NCBI RefSeq assembly: GCF_019802345.1
Contig: NZ_JAINDZ010000008.1
Coordinates: forward strand, 88,737 to 152,736
Length of the DNA stretch: 64,000 nucleotides
Direction: 5' to 3'
DNA from: Methylosinus sp. Sm6
Lineage (GTDB): Bacteria; Pseudomonadota; Alphaproteobacteria; Rhizobiales; Beijerinckiaceae
Of the stretch, positions 35,863 to 45,447 are shown in pieces. Every line of letters begins with the position of its first letter. The first letter of the stretch is position 1. Below the pieces are notes generated by a model. It was given only the letters and a program-made list of their open reading frames with translations. It had not been told where the DNA came from and did not search any database. The translations under genes and the position numbers were made by a program.

Positions 35863-37647
35863 ATGTCCGTCCTCTCCGCCTATGTTCGCGTGCTGACGCA
35901 GCTGAAGCCCGAGGCTCGGCTCGCGGCGAGCCTCGTCGCGGCCAATCTCGCCGTCGCCATCGCGCAATTCGCCGAGCCCATGCTGTTCGGCCGCGTCATC
36001 GACGTGCTCACCAAGGCGCAGGTCGCCGGCCAGCGCCTCGCCTGGAGCGCTCTTTTGCCGCTGCTCGCGGCGTGGGCCGGCTTCGGCCTGTTCTCCATCG
36101 CCGCTTCGGTGCTAGTCGCGCTGCACGCCGACCGGCTCGCCCATCGCCGCCGTCTCGCGGCGATGGCCGGCTATTTCGAGCATGTGCTCGATCTTCCCTC
36201 GAGCTTTCATTCCGGCGCGCATTCGGGGCGTCTGCTCAAGGTGATGCTGGAAGGCGCCGGCGGCATGTTCGGCCTGTGGCTGTCCTTCTTCCGCGAGAAT
36301 TGCGCCTCTTTCGTCGCTTTGTTCGTGCTGCTGCCGGCGACGCTCCTGGTCAATTGGCGGCTCGCCCTGCCGCTCATCGTCCTCGTCGGCGCCTTCGGGC
36401 TGCTCACCGCTTTCGTCCTGCGCCGCACGCAGGAGCTGCAGAGCGCGGTCGAGCGGCATCATTCCGATCTCGCCGAGCACGCTTCCGACACGCTCGGCAA
36501 TGTCGCCGTGGTGCAGAGCTTCACCCGCATCGACACCGAGACGCGGGCCCTCCGCCGCATCATCGACGAATTGCTGGCCGCTCAAATCCCCGTGCTCTCC
36601 TGGTGGGCGATCGCCGCGGTGGCGAGCCGCGCCTCGGCCACGCTCACTCTGCTGGTCATCTTCCTGCTCGGCGCCTGGCTGCATCTGCAGGGCCTCGCCT
36701 CGATCGGCGAGATCGTCGCCTTCATGAGCTTCGCCACGATGCTGATCGGGCGGCTCGAGCAGGTCGTCGGCTTTCTCAACGTGCTGTTCCTGCTCGCGCC
36801 CAAGATCGGCGAATTCTTCTCTATCCTCGACACGCATCCCGACGTCGCCGACCGCGCCGGCGCGCGCGAGATGGCCCGGCTCGAGGGCGCCGTCGTCTTC
36901 GACACTGTGAGCTTCTCCTATGGCGGCGGCCGGCTCGCGCTGCGCTCCGTCTCCTTTTCCGCGCGGCCGGGCGAGACCATCGCCCTCGTCGGCGCCACGG
37001 GATCGGGCAAGTCGACGACGCTCGGCCTGCTGCATCGCGTCTTCGATCCGAAAGAGGGGCGCATCCTCATCGACGGCGTCGACATTCGCGACATGACTCT
37101 GGCGTCGCTCCGCCGCAATATCGGGGTCGTCTTCCAGGAGCCGATGCTGTTCGCCCGCTCGATCGAGGAGAATTTGCGCGTCGGCAAGCCGGATGCGACG
37201 CAAGAGGAGATCGCGCGCGCCGTGGAGCTGGCGCAGGCGCAGGGTCTGGTGGCGCGCCAGAGCGACGGGCTCGCGACGCGCATCGGCGAGCGCGGCCGCA
37301 CGCTCTCGGGCGGCGAGCGTCAGCGCCTCTCGATCGCTCGCGCGCTGCTCAAGGACCCGCCGATCATGATCTTCGACGAGGCGACCAGCGCGCTGGACGC
37401 GACCACCGAACGGCTGCTGCAGAAAGCGCTGGAGGCGGCGACGCGCGGCCGCACCACCTTCATCATCGCCCACCGTCTCTCCACCGTGCGTCACGCGGAC
37501 CGGATATTGGTGCTGGACCAGGGCGAGATCGTCGAGAGCGGGACCTTCGACGAGCTGGTGGCGCTGGGCGGCATATTCGAGACTCTCGCCCGCGCGCAAT
37601 TCATCGGGGCGCAGGAGGCGGGGGCGGATGCGGGGCGCATCGAATGA
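35863..37647 (+). CDS. ndvA: ABC transporter, fused permease/ATPase, NdvA-like beta-glucan exporter
   Basis: 594 residues. Six membrane helices in the first 310 residues ([20 protein letters not shown] is the first) join to an ATPase domain with Walker [10 protein letters not shown] near 377, signature LSGGERQR near 480 and Walker [12 protein letters not shown] near 503. Length and the opening ([30 protein letters not shown]) match the ChvA/NdvA exporters of cyclic beta-1,2-glucan to the periplasm. No glucan synthase (ndvB/chvB) is adjacent. Exporters of lipid or peptide share this build, so the substrate is less certain than the class. Confidence 0.8.
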   Translation: MSVLSAYVRVLTQLKPEARLAASLVAANLAVAIAQFAEPMLFGRVIDVLTKAQVAGQRLAWSALLPLLAAWAGFGLFSIAASVLVALHADRLAHRRRLAAMAGYFEHVLDLPSSFHSGAHSGRLLKVMLEGAGGMFGLWLSFFRENCASFVALFVLLPATLLVNWRLALPLIVLVGAFGLLTAFVLRRTQELQSAVERHHSDLAEHASDTLGNVAVVQSFTRIDTETRALRRIIDELLAAQIPVLSWWAIAAVASRASATLTLLVIFLLGAWLHLQGLASIGEIVAFMSFATMLIGRLEQVVGFLNVLFLLAPKIGEFFSILDTHPDVADRAGAREMARLEGAVVFDTVSFSYGGGRLALRSVSFSARPGETIALVGATGSGKSTTLGLLHRVFDPKEGRILIDGVDIRDMTLASLRRNIGVVFQEPMLFARSIEENLRVGKPDATQEEIARAVELAQAQGLVARQSDGLATRIGERGRTLSGGERQRLSIARALLKDPPIMIFDEATSALDATTERLLQKALEAATRGRTTFIIAHRLSTVRHADRILVLDQGEIVESGTFDELVALGGIFETLARAQFIGAQEAGADAGRIE

Positions 37648-37662
37648 CGGGTTTGTGGAGAG

Positions 37663-37715
37663 GCGAGCCTGAAGGCTCGCGGTCCAGGGGCGCGCTTTGA
37701 ACCGTCGCTCCTGGA
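37663..37715. repeat. dispersed palindromic repeat, family A, half copy
   Basis: GCGAGCCTGAAGGCTCGC plus GGTCCA, 16 bases after the ABC transporter stop. The right arm (GAACCGTCGCTCCTGGAC) is altered, so it is only partly palindromic compared with the copy at 40755. Confidence 0.75.
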
Positions 37716-37802
37716 CGCTTCGAAATGCATATTCCATTTCCGCGATTGACAGGGCCGCGCCCTTGCCGCCTATAGCCGGCGATCCTTGGAGCCAGACCTT
37801 TC

Positions 37803-38660
37803 ATGCCCCACACCGGTCTCGAGAACATCATCACCACCGCCTTCGAGGACAGGGCCAATATCGACGCCTCCACGCAGGGCGACGTCCGCCACGCCGTCGA
37901 GAGCGCGCTGCGGCTGCTCGATTCGGGCAAGCTGCGCGTCGCCGAGAAGATCGACGGCGAAACCGGCCCTTCCTCGTGGAAGGTCAACCAATGGCTGAAA
38001 AAGGCCGTGCTGCTGTCCTTCCGGCTCAATGACATGAGCGTGATCGAGGGCGGGCCGGGCGGCGCCACCTGGTGGGACAAGGTCCCCTCCAAATTCGCCG
38101 GCTGGGGCGCGGCCGAGCACAAGACGGCGGGTTTCCGCTCCGTGCCGGGCGCCATCGTGCGGCACTCGGCCTATGTGGCGCCGGGCGTCATTCTGATGCC
38201 CTCCTTCGTCAATCTCGGCGCTCATGTCGACGCCGGGACCATGGTCGACACCTGGGCGACGGTCGGCTCCTGCGCGCAGATCGGCAAGAATGTGCATCTC
38301 TCCGGCGGCGTCGGCATCGGCGGCGTGCTGGAGCCGCTGCAGGCCGGCCCGACCATCATCGAGGACGATTGCTTCATCGGCGCGCGCTCGGAGATCGTCG
38401 AGGGCGTGGTCGTGGGCAAGGGCTCGGTGATCTCCATGGGCGTGTTCATCGGCGCCTCGACCAAGGTGGTCGACCGCGCCACCGGAGAGATCCATATCGG
38501 CTATGTGCCGCCCTATTCGGTGGTCGTCTCCGGCAGCCTTCCCGGCAAGCCGCTGCCGGGCGAAAACTGGGGCCCGTCGCTCTATTGCGCCGTCATCGTG
38601 AAGACGGTGGACGCGCAGACGCGCGGCAAGACGGCGATCAACGAGCTGTTGAGGGACTGA
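37803..38660 (+). CDS. dapD: 2,3,4,5-tetrahydropyridine-2,6-dicarboxylate N-succinyltransferase
   Basis: 285 residues, full length. The N-terminal helical domain ([19 protein letters not shown]) is followed by a left-handed beta helix of hexapeptide repeats ([36 protein letters not shown]) and a C-terminal strand region with [20 protein letters not shown]. It succinylates tetrahydrodipicolinate in the lysine and diaminopimelate pathway, feeding peptidoglycan. The stop shares one base with the start of the next gene. Confidence 0.97.
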   Translation: MPHTGLENIITTAFEDRANIDASTQGDVRHAVESALRLLDSGKLRVAEKIDGETGPSSWKVNQWLKKAVLLSFRLNDMSVIEGGPGGATWWDKVPSKFAGWGAAEHKTAGFRSVPGAIVRHSAYVAPGVILMPSFVNLGAHVDAGTMVDTWATVGSCAQIGKNVHLSGGVGIGGVLEPLQAGPTIIEDDCFIGARSEIVEGVVVGKGSVISMGVFIGASTKVVDRATGEIHIGYVPPYSVVVSGSLPGKPLPGENWGPSLYCAVIVKTVDAQTRGKTAINELLRD

Positions 38661-39136
38661 TGGCGCTCCCCGGACGCGACCGGCTCGTCTTCCTGTTTCG
38701 GACCGAGGCGGGCCGCATCGACCGCGCGAGCTGGCGGCTGGGCGTCGTGATTCTCGCCGCGCCGCTCGTCGTGCTGACGCTGGCGATGTGGGCGCTGCTG
38801 CCCTACACGGTCCACGATCTTTCGACGAGCCCGCTGTTCGTCTGGCAGACGATGGTCGCCTATTTCTACCTCTGCCTCTATGCGCTGGCGCTGCTGGTGA
38901 TCGCGGCGAGCTATGTCAATCTCTCGGCCAAGCGGTTTCGCGCGCTCGGGCGGCCGGCGCCCGCCGGCCTCGCCGCTCTGCTGCCGCTGGCGGCGCTGCT
39001 CGCCGCCTCGGCGCATTTTCTGCAGCCGCATGTGGCCGACGCCATGCCGCGCTGGCAGGTGACGATCTTCGACGTGATCCTTGCTGCGGCGGCGCTGTGG
39101 AGCGCCTATGAGCTCGGCGTCCGCGAGGAGGGCTGA
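38660..39136 (+). CDS. DUF805-like small membrane protein
   Basis: 158 residues from ATG 38660, overlapping the dapD stop (TGATG); a longer open frame reaching back to 38072 is only a shadow of dapD. Four hydrophobic segments (LGVVILAAPLVVLTLAMWAL; TMVAYFYLCLYALALLVIAA; LAALLPLAALLAASAHFL; VTIFDVILAAAALWSAYELG) and the GRIDRASWRLG opening recall DUF805 membrane proteins, whose function is unknown. It is translationally coupled to dapD, which is common but not informative here. Confidence 0.7.
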   Translation: MALPGRDRLVFLFRTEAGRIDRASWRLGVVILAAPLVVLTLAMWALLPYTVHDLSTSPLFVWQTMVAYFYLCLYALALLVIAASYVNLSAKRFRALGRPAPAGLAALLPLAALLAASAHFLQPHVADAMPRWQVTIFDVILAAAALWSAYELGVREEG

Positions 39137-39141
39137 GGGCG

Positions 39142-39381
39142 TCAGCTCTTTTTCGGCGCCGCAATCTCCTTCTTGCTGAAATTGCTGAGATCGCCCTCCG
39201 CCGCCGCGGCGCGCCGCCAGGATTTGGCGATGGCCGGATATTTGATCTCGACTTGGATTTTCGCGACCGCCTGAGTCAGCTTCTCGCTGCCGCAGGAAGG
39301 GCACGCCGGCGTGTCCGAGGCGCGAACCAGAAGCTCGAATTCCGCGTGGCAATTCTCGCATTCATAGGAATAGAGCGGCAT
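39142..39381 (-). CDS. FmdB-type zinc-ribbon protein
   Basis: 79 residues beginning MPLYSYECENCHAEFELLV, with a second cysteine pair in CPSCGSEKLTQAVA. Together the two pairs form the zinc ribbon of the FmdB/YcaQ-like regulatory-protein family. The tail is charged. Function is unknown in most bacteria; the name comes from a formamidase/formate-related regulator in methylotrophs. It ends five bases from the DUF805-like stop and diverges from the FemAB-like gene over 159 bases. Confidence 0.88.
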   Translation of the reverse strand: MPLYSYECENCHAEFELLVRASDTPACPSCGSEKLTQAVAKIQVEIKYPAIAKSWRRAAAAEGDLSNFSKKEIAAPKKS

Positions 39382-39540
39382 CCTGTTCCTCTTATCCGTA
39401 TTTGTCGGGCGCGCCGCCCGGCCGGGGGCGGCGCCTAAATTTGATGCAAGCGTCGTGCCGCCGATTGCCGCCGCGCTCCGCTTCTGGAACGTCTTTCGCT
39501 TAGGGTAGTATGGAGCGCCCTCACCCCGCACACGCCGCCC

Positions 39541-40743
39541 ATGACCACCGCCCGATACAAAGCCCGCTTCATCCCCTCGCTCGATCAGGTCGACGCGGGC
39601 GAATGGGACGCGCTCGCCAATCCGCCGGGCCTCGCCGCCGAGGAGGCCGAAGGGGAGCGCTATAATCCCTTCATCTCCAGCGCCTTTCTGCTCGCGCTCG
39701 AGCGCTCGAAATCGGTCGGCGCGCGCACCGGCTGGACGCCGCTCTACACGCTGCTCGACGATCCCGAGGGGCGGCTCGTCGCCGCCGCGCCCTCCTATGT
39801 CAAAATGCACAGCATGGGCGAATATGTCTTCGATTTCGGCTGGGCGCAGGCGTATGAGAACGCCGGCGGGCGCTATTACCCCAAGATTCAGGTCGCTGTT
39901 CCGTTCACGCCGGCGACCGGCCGCCGCCTGCTCGTCGCCCGCCACGCGCCGGAGGGCGCGCGCGAATCCCTGATCGCCGCGCTGCGCGCCTTGCGGCAGG
40001 CGGCCGAGGCCTCCTCGCTCCACGTCACCTTCGGGACGAAGGCCGAGACGCGCGCGCTCGAGGCCGCCGGCTTCGCGCCGCGCGTCGGCGAGCAGTTCCA
40101 TTTCCTCAATGAAAACTATCGCGATTTCGACGATTTCCTCGCCGCGCTGTCCTCGCGCAAGCGCAAGACCATCAAGCGCGAACGCCGCGACGCGCTGGGC
40201 GACGATCTCTCCATCGATCTGCTCAGGGGAGCCGACATAAAGCCCGAGCATTGGGACCGCTTCTTCGCCTTCTACATGGACACGGGCGCGCGCAAATGGG
40301 GGCGGCCTTATCTGACGCGCGAATTCTTTCATCAGATCGGCGCGACCATGGCGGAACGCGTCCTGCTGGTGATGGCGCGGCGCGGCGACGAGCATATCGC
40401 CGGCGCCATCAATTTCCTCGGCGACGACGCCATTTATGGCCGCAATTGGGGCGCGCTGGAGGAGCGGCCCTTCCTGCATTTCGAGGTCTGCTATTATCAG
40501 GCGATCGAATACGCCATACGCCATGGCTACAAGCGTGTGGAGGCGGGGGCGCAGGGCGAGCACAAGCTGGCGCGCGGCTATCGGCCGGCGCCGACGCGCT
40601 CGGCGCATGATTTCGCCGATGCGCGGCTGCGCACGGCGGTCGACGAGTTTCTCTCCCGCGAGAAGGTCGCGATCGACGAGGCGGTCGCCGATTACGAGGC
40701 CGGCCTGCCGTTCCGCCGAGACGGCGCGGCGGAGAGCGGATGA
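39541..40743 (+). CDS. FemAB-like N-acyltransferase (DUF482 / peptidogalycan biosynthesis family)
   Basis: 400 residues. Conserved stretches of the family are NPFISSAFLLALERSKSVG, KMHSMGEYVFDFGWAQAYEN, SSRKRKTIKRERRDAL, and GYKRVEAGAQGEHKLARGY near the end. The fold is a double GNAT domain like FemAB, which adds amino acids to peptidoglycan bridges in other bacteria. The alphaproteobacterial members have no proven substrate. Stand-alone gene; the family-A repeat lies 11 bases after its stop. Confidence 0.85.
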   Translation: MTTARYKARFIPSLDQVDAGEWDALANPPGLAAEEAEGERYNPFISSAFLLALERSKSVGARTGWTPLYTLLDDPEGRLVAAAPSYVKMHSMGEYVFDFGWAQAYENAGGRYYPKIQVAVPFTPATGRRLLVARHAPEGARESLIAALRALRQAAEASSLHVTFGTKAETRALEAAGFAPRVGEQFHFLNENYRDFDDFLAALSSRKRKTIKRERRDALGDDLSIDLLRGADIKPEHWDRFFAFYMDTGARKWGRPYLTREFFHQIGATMAERVLLVMARRGDEHIAGAINFLGDDAIYGRNWGALEERPFLHFEVCYYQAIEYAIRHGYKRVEAGAQGEHKLARGYRPAPTRSAHDFADARLRTAVDEFLSREKVAIDEAVADYEAGLPFRRDGAAESG

Positions 40744-40754
40744 ATCGATCAGAT

Positions 40755-40812
40755 GCGAGCCTGAAGGCTCGCGGTCCAGGGACGCCTATGGACCGCGAGC
40801 CTTCAGGCTCGC
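40755..40812. repeat. dispersed palindromic repeat, family A, perfect inverted copy
   Basis: GCGAGCCTGAAGGCTCGC with GGTCCA, a 10-base spacer, then TGGACC with GCGAGCCTTCAGGCTCGC. The two 24-base arms are exact reverse complements and each arm is itself largely palindromic. It lies between the convergent FemAB-like and phosphohexomutase genes and could end transcription from both, although no T-tract follows. Confidence 0.9.
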
Positions 40813-40824
40813 TCTCGACCCCGA

Positions 40825-42324
40825 TCAGATCGTCTGATTATAGGCGCCGACGCCGTCGCTCTGGCGCAGCACGGCGTCGATCGCCTGGAACATCTCGCGC
40901 ATCCGCGCTTCCGACGCCGGGCTCTCGACGACGACCACCAGCTCCGGCTTGTTGGAGGAGGCGCGCACCAGCCCCCAGGTGCCGTCCGCGACCGTCACGC
41001 GCACGCCGTTCACGGTGACGAGATCGCGAATTTTCTGGCCGGTGAAGGCCTCGCCATCGGCCGCCATCTTCTGGAAGCGCGCCGTCACCTCTTCGACGAC
41101 CTGATATTTGCGCTCGTCGGCGCAATGCGGCGACATGGTCGGCGAGCCCCAGGTCTTGGGCAGATCGGCGTAGAGGTCGGCCATCGACTTGGTCGGATTG
41201 CGGTCGAGCATCTGCAGCACATGCACGGCGGTCAAAATGCCGTCGTCATAGCCGCGGCCGATCGGCGAATTGAAGAAGAAGTGCCCCGACTTCTCGAAGC
41301 CGGCGAGCGCCTTCAGCTCGGTGACGCGGCGCTTGATGTAGGAATGGCCGGTCTTCCAATAATCGGCCTTGACGCCGCGGGCGATCAGCTCCGGATCGGT
41401 GGCGAAGAGGCCGGTCGATTTCACATCGACGACGAAGGTCGCGCCCGGATAGAGCTTGGCGAGATCGCGCGCCAGCATCACGCCGATCTTGTCGGCGAAA
41501 ATCTCGTCGCCCTTGTTGTCGACGACGCCGCAGCGATCGCCGTCGCCGTCGAAGCCGAGCCCGACATCGGCGCCGCTCTCGCGCACCTTGTCGGCCATCG
41601 CGTGCAGCATGTGCAGATCTTCGGGATTCGGATTGTAATGCGGGAAATTATAGTCGAGCTCGATGTCGAGCGGCACGACCTCGCAGCCGATCCGCTCGAG
41701 CAGCTTGGGCGCGAAAGCGCCGGCGGTGCCATTGCCGCAGGCGGCGACGACCTTCAGCTTGCGCGACAGCGTGACATTGGAGGCGAGATCGTCGAGATAG
41801 ATCTGGCCGAAATTCTCGACATAGCGATAGGAGCCGCCCTCGGCGAAGCGGAAGGCGCCGGAGAGCACGATCTCCTTCAGGCGGCCCATCTCCACCGGGC
41901 CGAAGGTGACGGGCCGCTGCGCGCCCATTTTCACGCCGGTCCAGCCATTGTCGTTATGCGAGGCGGTGACCATGGCGACGGCCGGAACGTCGAGCGCGAA
42001 CTGCGCGAAATAGGCCATGGGCGAGAGCGCGAGGCCGATGTCGTGCACGCGCACGCCCGCCGCCATCAGTCCGGAGATCAGCGCCAGCTTGATCGAGGAG
42101 GAATAAGCGCGATAGTCATGGCCGGTGACGAGCTCGGGCACGACGCCCATCTCGTGGATCAGCGTGCCGAGCCCGAGACCCAGCGCCTGCACGCCCATGA
42201 GATTGAGCTCTTTCTCGAACAGCCAGCGCGCGTCATATTCACGAAAGCCCGTGGGCTTGACCAGCGGCGTCTGCTCATAGGCGAACGTATTGGGCGACAA
42301 TTCGGCGACGGGCTTCGGGAACAT
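40825..42324 (-). CDS. phosphomannomutase/phosphoglucomutase
   Basis: 499 residues, alpha-D-phosphohexomutase family. The phosphoserine is Ser122 in VTASHNDNGWTG and the magnesium loop is GFDGDGDRCG. The sugar-binding loop near the C-terminus is FEKSGHFFFNSPIGRG. It interconverts hexose 1- and 6-phosphates and feeds sugar nucleotides to galE and galU nearby. Whether glucose or mannose is preferred cannot be read from sequence. The long open frame on the other strand (41125-42507) is a shadow. The 264 bases upstream, to 42589, hold no gene. Confidence 0.92.
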   Translation of the reverse strand: MFPKPVAELSPNTFAYEQTPLVKPTGFREYDARWLFEKELNLMGVQALGLGLGTLIHEMGVVPELVTGHDYRAYSSSIKLALISGLMAAGVRVHDIGLALSPMAYFAQFALDVPAVAMVTASHNDNGWTGVKMGAQRPVTFGPVEMGRLKEIVLSGAFRFAEGGSYRYVENFGQIYLDDLASNVTLSRKLKVVAACGNGTAGAFAPKLLERIGCEVVPLDIELDYNFPHYNPNPEDLHMLHAMADKVRESGADVGLGFDGDGDRCGVVDNKGDEIFADKIGVMLARDLAKLYPGATFVVDVKSTGLFATDPELIARGVKADYWKTGHSYIKRRVTELKALAGFEKSGHFFFNSPIGRGYDDGILTAVHVLQMLDRNPTKSMADLYADLPKTWGSPTMSPHCADERKYQVVEEVTARFQKMAADGEAFTGQKIRDLVTVNGVRVTVADGTWGLVRASSNKPELVVVVESPASEARMREMFQAIDAVLRQSDGVGAYNQTI

Positions 42325-42588
42325 CGTTTCTCCTCAGGCGTGACCTCGCTGCGCCAGCACATAAGCGAAAAGCGGCCCGACGCCAAACGCATTCGGCTTG
42401 CGCCGCTCCCGCGCGCGGCGCCATACGGGAAAATTGCGACATTCAAATTCCGTTCAGGCGCGATGATGCTGTATCCGGCGAGGCGAAAGCCGTTCATCCG
42501 AACCTGACCGCCACTTTTCGATCAGAACACTGGAGCCTTTCACTTTTTCAACACTTTGCAGCGTCTCGACCTGCGCGCAGGCAAAGCT

Positions 42589-43578
42589 TCAGGTCGGGGG
42601 CCGCTCGGCGATGCGCCGTTCCCAGTCCAGCGCCTGGCGCACGATCGTCGCGAGATCGTCGTAGCGGGGCGTCCAGCCGAAAGCGGCCTTGATCCGCTCA
42701 TTGGCGGCGATGATCGCCGCCGGATCGCCGGGGCGCCTGCCGACGAGCTCGACCGGGAAATCGACGCCCGAGACGCGCTTCACCGTCTCGATCACCTCGA
42801 GCACGGAGAAGCCATGACCATAGCCGCAATTGCAGACGAGGCTCGTGCCGCCCGCGCGCAAATGGCGCAGCGCGTCGAGATGGGCGCGGGCGAGATCATT
42901 GACCTGAATATAATCGCGCACGCAGGAGCCGTCTTGCGTCGGATAATCCGTCCCGAACACTTGCAGCTTGGGCCGTAGGCCCAGCGCCGCCTGTGCGGCG
43001 ACCTTGATGAGATGCGTGGCCTCGGGCGTCGACTGGCCGGAGCGGCCGAGCGGATCGGCCCCGGCGACATTGAAGTAGCGCAGGACGACATAACCGAGCC
43101 CATGCGCCCGGCTCGTGTCCTCCAGCATCCACTCGACCATCAGCTTGGAACGTCCATAGGGCGAGACCGGGGCGAGGACCGCATCCTCGGCGACGGGATT
43201 CGCCTGCGGATCGCCATAGACGGCGGCGGTGGAGGAGAAGATGAAGCGCTTCACGCCCGCAGCGACGGCGCTCTCCAGCAGGCTGCGCGCTTTCGCCGTA
43301 TTGTTGAGATAATAGCCGAGCGGATCGGCGACGGATTCGGGAACGACGATCTTGGCGGCGAAATGGATGATGGAGTCGATCTGGTGATAGGCGAGAATGT
43401 CGCGCACCAGAGCTTCATCGCCGAAATCGCCGACGATCAGCGGCACATCGGCGGGAACGGCCGAGCGAAAGCCGGTGGAGAGATCGTCGAGCGCCACGAC
43501 CTCTTCGCCGGCGTCGCGAAGCTCGAGCGTCATATGGCTGCCGATATAGCCCGCGCCGCCGGTTACGAGAATGGTCAT
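42589..43578 (-). CDS. galE: UDP-glucose 4-epimerase
   Basis: 329 residues. It is a short-chain dehydrogenase/epimerase with GGAGYIG at 7-13 for NAD, the catalytic Tyr141/Lys145 (YGRSK) and the typical [20 protein letters not shown] stretch. It interconverts UDP-glucose and UDP-galactose for surface polysaccharide. It diverges from galU over 125 bases, which makes a natural sugar-nucleotide pair. Confidence 0.96.
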   Translation of the reverse strand: MTILVTGGAGYIGSHMTLELRDAGEEVVALDDLSTGFRSAVPADVPLIVGDFGDEALVRDILAYHQIDSIIHFAAKIVVPESVADPLGYYLNNTAKARSLLESAVAAGVKRFIFSSTAAVYGDPQANPVAEDAVLAPVSPYGRSKLMVEWMLEDTSRAHGLGYVVLRYFNVAGADPLGRSGQSTPEATHLIKVAAQAALGLRPKLQVFGTDYPTQDGSCVRDYIQVNDLARAHLDALRHLRAGGTSLVCNCGYGHGFSVLEVIETVKRVSGVDFPVELVGRRPGDPAAIIAANERIKAAFGWTPRYDDLATIVRQALDWERRIAERPPT

Positions 43579-43703
43579 GCGGCCATGCCTCTGCTGGAGA
43601 CTTCCCTCGAGCGGAAATAAAGGGCAAAAGGGAGGACGCGCTCGAAAGCGAGCGCCGGGCGGCGACGGATCGCCGCAATGGCTACCGATGCAACGGATTA
43701 CAC

Positions 43704-44585
43704 ATGAGCAAGCGCATTCGCAAGGCAGTTTTTCCCGTGGCCGGCCTCGGCACGCGTTTTCTCCCCGCCACCAAAGCCGTGCCGAAGGAAATGCTCACCG
43801 TGGTCGACCGGCCGGTGCTGCAGCATGTCGTCGACGAAGCGCGCGAGGCGGGCATCGAGCATTTCATCTTCGTGACCGGACGCAACAAGGCGGTCATCGA
43901 GGATCATTTCGACATTTCATACGAACTCGAAGACACCTTGCGCCGGCGCGGCAAGACCAAGGAATTGGAGGCGCTGGCCGCGGACCTGCCGCCCGCCGGC
44001 GCCACCAGCTTCACCCGCCAGCAGGCGCCGCTGGGCCTCGGTCACGCCGTCTGGTGCGCGCGCGACATCGTCGGCGACGAGCCTTTCGCCGTGCTGCTGC
44101 CCGATATGGTGACTTTGCCCAATGGCGCGAAGAAGACGCGCTGCCTGGCGCAGGCCGTCGCCGCCTATCAGACGCATGGCGGCAACATCATCGCGGTGGA
44201 GGAGGTTCCGCCGGAGGAGACCCATCAATATGGCGTCGTCGCCGTCGGCAAGGATTATGGCGACAGCTTCGAGATCGCCGGAATGGTGGAGAAGCCGCCG
44301 CGCGGAACGGCGCCGAGCAATCTGATGATCTCCGGCCGCTACATCCTCCAGCCCGAAATCTTCTCCATTCTCGAGAAGGGGGAGAAGGGCGCAGGCGGCG
44401 AGATCCAGCTCACCGATGGAATGGTGGCGCTCCAGGCGGCCCAGTCCTTTCACGGCGTGCGCTTCGACGGCCGGACCTATGACACGGGATCGAAGCTCGG
44501 CTTTCTCGCGGCCAATATCGCTTTCGGACTGGCGCGGCCGGACATCGCCGACGGGCTGCGCGCGGAGCTGAAGAAGCTGTTGTGA
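43704..44585 (+). CDS. galU: UTP-glucose-1-phosphate uridylyltransferase
   Basis: 293 residues. The nucleotidyltransferase signature is [20 protein letters not shown] near the N-terminus, with [18 protein letters not shown] and a TDGMVALQ stretch later. It makes UDP-glucose, the substrate of the divergent galE and a precursor of glucans and exopolysaccharide. It converges on irr, separated by 319 bases that hold repeats only. Confidence 0.96.
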   Translation: MSKRIRKAVFPVAGLGTRFLPATKAVPKEMLTVVDRPVLQHVVDEAREAGIEHFIFVTGRNKAVIEDHFDISYELEDTLRRRGKTKELEALAADLPPAGATSFTRQQAPLGLGHAVWCARDIVGDEPFAVLLPDMVTLPNGAKKTRCLAQAVAAYQTHGGNIIAVEEVPPEETHQYGVVAVGKDYGDSFEIAGMVEKPPRGTAPSNLMISGRYILQPEIFSILEKGEKGAGGEIQLTDGMVALQAAQSFHGVRFDGRTYDTGSKLGFLAANIAFGLARPDIADGLRAELKKLL

Positions 44586-44640
44586 TCGAGGGCGGTCGGA
44601 TGACGACCCAGAGCAATCGGGTGAAGGATAAAACCCCAAC

Positions 44641-44760
44641 CCTCGTCCTGAGGAGCCGCCGCGGGCGGCGTCTCGAAGGACGGCCGCGGGGCGCAATCAA
44701 AGGCTTCTCCCCGTTGCCGTCCTTCGAGACGCCCGCTTCGCGGGCCCCTCAGGACGAGGG
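44641..44760. repeat. dispersed inverted repeat, family C
   Basis: Outer arms CCTCGTCCTGAGGAGC (44641-44656) and GCCCCTCAGGACGAGG (about 44744-44759), and inner arms GTCTCGAAGGACGG (44669-44682) and CCGTCCTTCGAGAC (44717-44730), are near-exact reverse complements. The whole could fold into one long stem. It occupies the galU-irr gap; no coding potential. Confidence 0.85.
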
Positions 44761-44793
44761 TGATAGGGCTATAGTCATTCACCCGTTTGCCCT

Positions 44794-44842
44794 AGAGCGC
44801 TTGCCGATCGAACGGAATCGGTCGATCGATCAGAATTCGCTC
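44794..44842. repeat. dispersed repeat, family B, copy 1
   Basis: Begins AGAGCGCTTGCCGATCGAAC and ends ATCGATCAGAATTCGCTC. A second copy in the opposite orientation, with a few changes, is at 62737-62785. Second repeat in the galU-irr gap. Confidence 0.8.
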
Positions 44843-44859
44843 AAACGAAAGAATACCGG

Positions 44860-44893
44860 AGCGCTATCCGATCCAATCGGATCGAATAGCGCT
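44860..44893. terminator. 15-base-pair hairpin between galU and irr
   Basis: AGCGCTATCCGATCC and GGATCGAATAGCGCT pair at 14 of 15 positions around a four-base loop (AATC). It lies 12 bases before the irr stop on the convergent side. It may end transcription from both sides, but no T-run follows in either direction, so terminator activity is a guess. Confidence 0.5.
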
Positions 44894-44904
44894 CTAATGC
44901 CCCC

Positions 44905-45396
44905 TCACCCTTTCCGCTTCGGCCGCAGGCGGATGATCACGTCGCAGCCGACGATCTCCATGCCCTCGGGCGGCGGCGGCAAATTGGCGAATTGGACGCT
45001 GCCGTCGGCCACGTCGAACATCTTCTTGCTGACCTCGTCCATGAAATGGTGATGCGGCGAGGTGCGCGTATGAAAATAGGTGCGCGGACCCTGCACGGCG
45101 ATCTCGCGCAAGAGGCCGGCGTCGGCGAATTGGTTCAGCGTGTTGTAGACGGTCGACAACGACATTTGCAGGCCGGCTTCGCGCGCTTCGGCGTGCAGCG
45201 CCTCGGCGCTGACATGGCGGTCGCCATTGCCGTAGAGCAGCTTGGAAAGCGCGATGCGTTGCACCGTCGGCCGCAGGCCGGCGCTTCTCAGCTTGGCCTT
45301 CAGCTCTTCGTCGCCTCGCGTCGAGGCGGTCTTGGTGGGCCGCGTTCCCAGCTGGATCGGGGCGCGAAAATTCGTAATCATGGGTTGATGCGTCAT
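44905..45396 (-). CDS. irr: Irr-type iron response regulator (Fur family)
   Basis: 163 residues, Fur family: winged helix with LRPTVQRIALSKLLYGNGD and LSTVYNTLNQFADAGLLREI, then the histidine cluster SPHHHFMD (115-117) that in Irr proteins takes part in heme or metal binding. There is no CxxC zinc site in the C-terminal domain, unlike Fur and Zur. In Rhizobiales Irr is the main regulator of iron and heme genes, active when iron is low. It diverges from the lytic transglycosylase gene over a 51-base gap; no clear Irr box was found there. Confidence 0.9.
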   Translation of the reverse strand: MTHQPMITNFRAPIQLGTRPTKTASTRGDEELKAKLRSAGLRPTVQRIALSKLLYGNGDRHVSAEALHAEAREAGLQMSLSTVYNTLNQFADAGLLREIAVQGPRTYFHTRTSPHHHFMDEVSKKMFDVADGSVQFANLPPPPEGMEIVGCDVIIRLRPKRKG

Positions 45397-45447
45397 TTTC
45401 GGTTCCGCCTCGGTCGTGCGTGCGGCTCCTTTTGGGGAAGTCGAATT

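Noticed and set aside
44992..45447. In-frame upstream extension of the lytic transglycosylase
   Set aside because: Antisense to irr; a good ribosome site precedes ATG 45448.
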